Assembly (NCBI GenBank): GCA_045636025.1 | Contig: JAZTWP010000081.1 | Span: 1 to 16,501, forward strand | Reading direction: 5' to 3' | DNA: 16,501 bases | From: UBA1081 sp045636025 | GTDB lineage: Bacteria; Bacillota; Clostridia; Oscillospirales; Acutalibacteraceae | Part shown: positions 15,340 through 16,501 of the stretch, piece after piece | Position numbering within the stretch: the stretch's first letter is position 1 | How the letters are laid out: every line of letters starts with the position of its first letter | Made by a program: the position numbers and the translations under genes | The notes under the pieces: model-generated | The model's input: the letters and a program-made list of their open reading frames with translations, nothing else | What the model was told of the DNA's origin: nothing | Database searches by the model: none

Positions 15340-16245
15340 ATGAATCTTATTGAAGAAAGAAAATGGGTTGCCGAAGAACTCAGTCAGGTTGCTGATTTCT
15401 GGCTTAAGAACGGTATGGATAAAGTTCACGGCGGCGTTTATACTTGTCTTGACAAAGACGGTAAAGTTTTTTCCACAGATAAAAGCGTCTGGATGCAGGG
15501 AAGATGCGGCTGGACATTCGCATATCTCTGTCACGTTTACGGTGTGAAGCAGGAATGGCTTGAAGCTTCAAAAAGCTGTATAGATTTCCTTGAAAAATAT
15601 TGTATAAACAAGAATGCACCCGGCAGACTTTATTTCACGGTTACTGAAGACGGTAAACCCCTCCGTCAGAGAAGATACTGCTATTCAGAAGCATTTTATT
15701 GTATCGCAAATGCTGAGTATTACGGACTCACAGGTGAAAAAGAGCATCTTGAAAGAGCAAGAAATGCTTATGATATGTACTGGAATCTTAATCACGGTAT
15801 GCCTGATCCCACGGGAATGGGCCCCAAGACAGAGCCTGAAACAAGAACCGGCAGAGGTCTTGGTATTCCGATGATTCTTCTCAATGTTACATCTATTATG
15901 CTTCGTGTTGACCCCGAAAATGCAGACCTTTACAACGCAAGAGCAGACGAATGTGTTGCTGATATCTTCAAATATCACGTTAAAAAGGATCTCGGTTGTA
16001 CTCTTGAATCTGTTTCTGTTGACGGTACACCCCGTCTTGACATTACAGAGGGCAGAGTAGTCAATCCCGGTCACGATATCGAATGCAGCTGGTTCCTGAT
16101 GGAGCGTGCAAACGCTACGGGCGATAAGGAACTGCACAAAAAGGCTGTGGAGATTTTCGACCTTGCTTTCAACGCAGGTTGGGATAAAGAATACGGCGGT
16201 ATCCTTTATTTCCTTGATTGCCTCGGTAATCCTCCCGAAGCTTAG
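15340..16245 (+). CDS. AGE-family sugar 2-epimerase, N-terminal part ended by in-frame TAG
   Basis: N-acylglucosamine 2-epimerase (AGE/RnBP) family, which interconverts GlcNAc and ManNAc or related sugars in the cytoplasm. Start ATG 15340 lies 8 bases after GAGG; an in-frame GTG at 15331 falls inside the Shine-Dalgarno. Family features: HGGVYTCLDKDG, WMQGRCGWTFA, RQRRYCYSEAF, TRTGRGLGIPM and GHDIECSWFLMERA. In the last of these, H245 fits one of the family's two catalytic histidines. The reading stops at codon 302 (TAG, 16243-16245) after NPPEA, but homology resumes in the same frame straight afterwards (EHDMKLWWPHNEALIA). Family length is about 390-410 residues, so about a quarter is cut off, including the second conserved His. 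Probably a nonsense mutation or a split gene; a sequencing error is possible. Confidence 0.85.
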   Translation: MNLIEERKWVAEELSQVADFWLKNGMDKVHGGVYTCLDKDGKVFSTDKSVWMQGRCGWTFAYLCHVYGVKQEWLEASKSCIDFLEKYCINKNAPGRLYFTVTEDGKPLRQRRYCYSEAFYCIANAEYYGLTGEKEHLERARNAYDMYWNLNHGMPDPTGMGPKTEPETRTGRGLGIPMILLNVTSIMLRVDPENADLYNARADECVADIFKYHVKKDLGCTLESVSVDGTPRLDITEGRVVNPGHDIECSWFLMERANATGDKELHKKAVEIFDLAFNAGWDKEYGGILYFLDCLGNPPEA

Positions 16246-16248
16246 GAG
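16244..16248 (+). promoter_or_regulatory. AGGAG site created at the TAG codon
   Basis: The last two bases of the TAG plus the next GAG codon read AGGAG, 6 bases before ATG 16255, which is in frame with the rest of the epimerase. Restart of translation here is plausible from spacing alone. Confidence 0.5.
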
Positions 16249-16501
16249 CACGATATGAAGCTCTGGTGGCCGCACAATGAGGCACTTATCGCTTCGCTTA
16301 TGATTTACCGTGACACAGGCGACGAAAAATACTTTGATATTTTCTGTCAGGTGCTCGACTACTGTAAGCAGTATTTTGCCGACGAGCCTTATGGCGAGTG
16401 GTACGGCTATCTCCGCCGTGACGGCAAGCCCACACAGCCTGCCTGTAAGGGCAGTACGTTCAAGGGACCCTTCCACGTGCCGAGATGTCTTTCGCTTGTC
16501 G
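16246..16501 (+). pseudogene. AGE-family epimerase, C-terminal part (cut by window end)
   Basis: Continues the same reading frame after the TAG. The family core KLWWPHNEALIA, then EYG-like PYGEWYGYLRRDGKP and KGSTFKGPFHVPRC, are intact to the window edge. The His of FHVPR is codon 379, 134 codons after H245, which fits the spacing I recall for the catalytic pair of AGE enzymes. Translation could start at ATG 16255 from the AGGAG just upstream, giving a separate C-terminal polypeptide. Otherwise this is the untranslated end of a broken gene. By count, GC rises to about 53% here, above the rest of the window. Confidence 0.7.

Noticed and set aside
16243..16245. TAG reassigned to an amino acid (alternative genetic code)
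   Set aside because: About 15 kb of other coding sequence contains no in-frame TAG and uses TAA as stop. A recoded genome should show more, so a local mutation is more likely.
15685..16476. 263-codon open frame on the - strand opposite the epimerase
   Set aside because: Fully antisense to strong AGE-family homology, no ribosome binding site or promoter noted, and no recognisable protein family; a shadow of codon bias.
1..16501. tRNA, rRNA, CRISPR arrays, insertion sequences, phage genes
   Set aside because: No cloverleaf-like sequence, regularly spaced repeats, transposase motifs or phage proteins were seen on either strand.

Overview
The window looks like chromosomal DNA of a low-to-medium GC gut or rumen Firmicute, most likely class Clostridia (Ruminococcus/Oscillospiraceae-like). 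This is inferred from AGGAGG-type ribosome binding sites, sigma-A promoters with extended -10 boxes, many 'zinc-ribbon + membrane segment + external domain' proteins, and Ser/Thr kinases of the GFGITY / VAIKEYFP type. All recognisable genes are on the + strand. Nine of them end in TAA; the only TAG sits inside an interrupted epimerase gene.

Layout. (1) 1-3604: two tandem paralogous membrane Ser/Thr kinases. The first is cut by the window start. (2) 3605-3801: intergenic region with a near-consensus promoter and an inverted repeat whose arm sequence recurs inside the promoter. (3) 3802-9974: a soluble triple zinc-ribbon protein, a third membrane kinase with external TPR-like repeats and an NPCBM-like glycan-binding domain, a PP2C phosphatase, and a zinc-ribbon membrane protein with a large acidic, propeller-like external domain. 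(4) 9975-10144: an intergenic region with two hairpins; the second is an intrinsic terminator only a few bases before the next ribosome binding site and could fold as an H-type pseudoknot. (5) 10145-15271: another zinc-ribbon membrane protein and, nearly touching it, two half-transporters forming a heterodimeric ABC exporter, the first with a degenerate ATPase site. (6) 15290-16501: a separate promoter and an AGE-family sugar epimerase gene split by an in-frame TAG, running off the window end.

How the genes may work together (inference). Four proteins here, and probably the truncated first kinase, share one plan: N-terminal CxxC-x10-CxxC ribbon in the cytoplasm, linker or kinase domain, basic patch, one membrane helix, variable external domain. 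With the triple-ribbon protein and a single phosphatase they look like a modular phospho-signalling island at the cell surface. The ribbon may be a shared assembly tag, and the ABC exporter may be an output or a client. I know of no named system with this composition. The vWA and FHA proteins that often accompany kinase-PP2C pairs are not seen here, though they could lie upstream.
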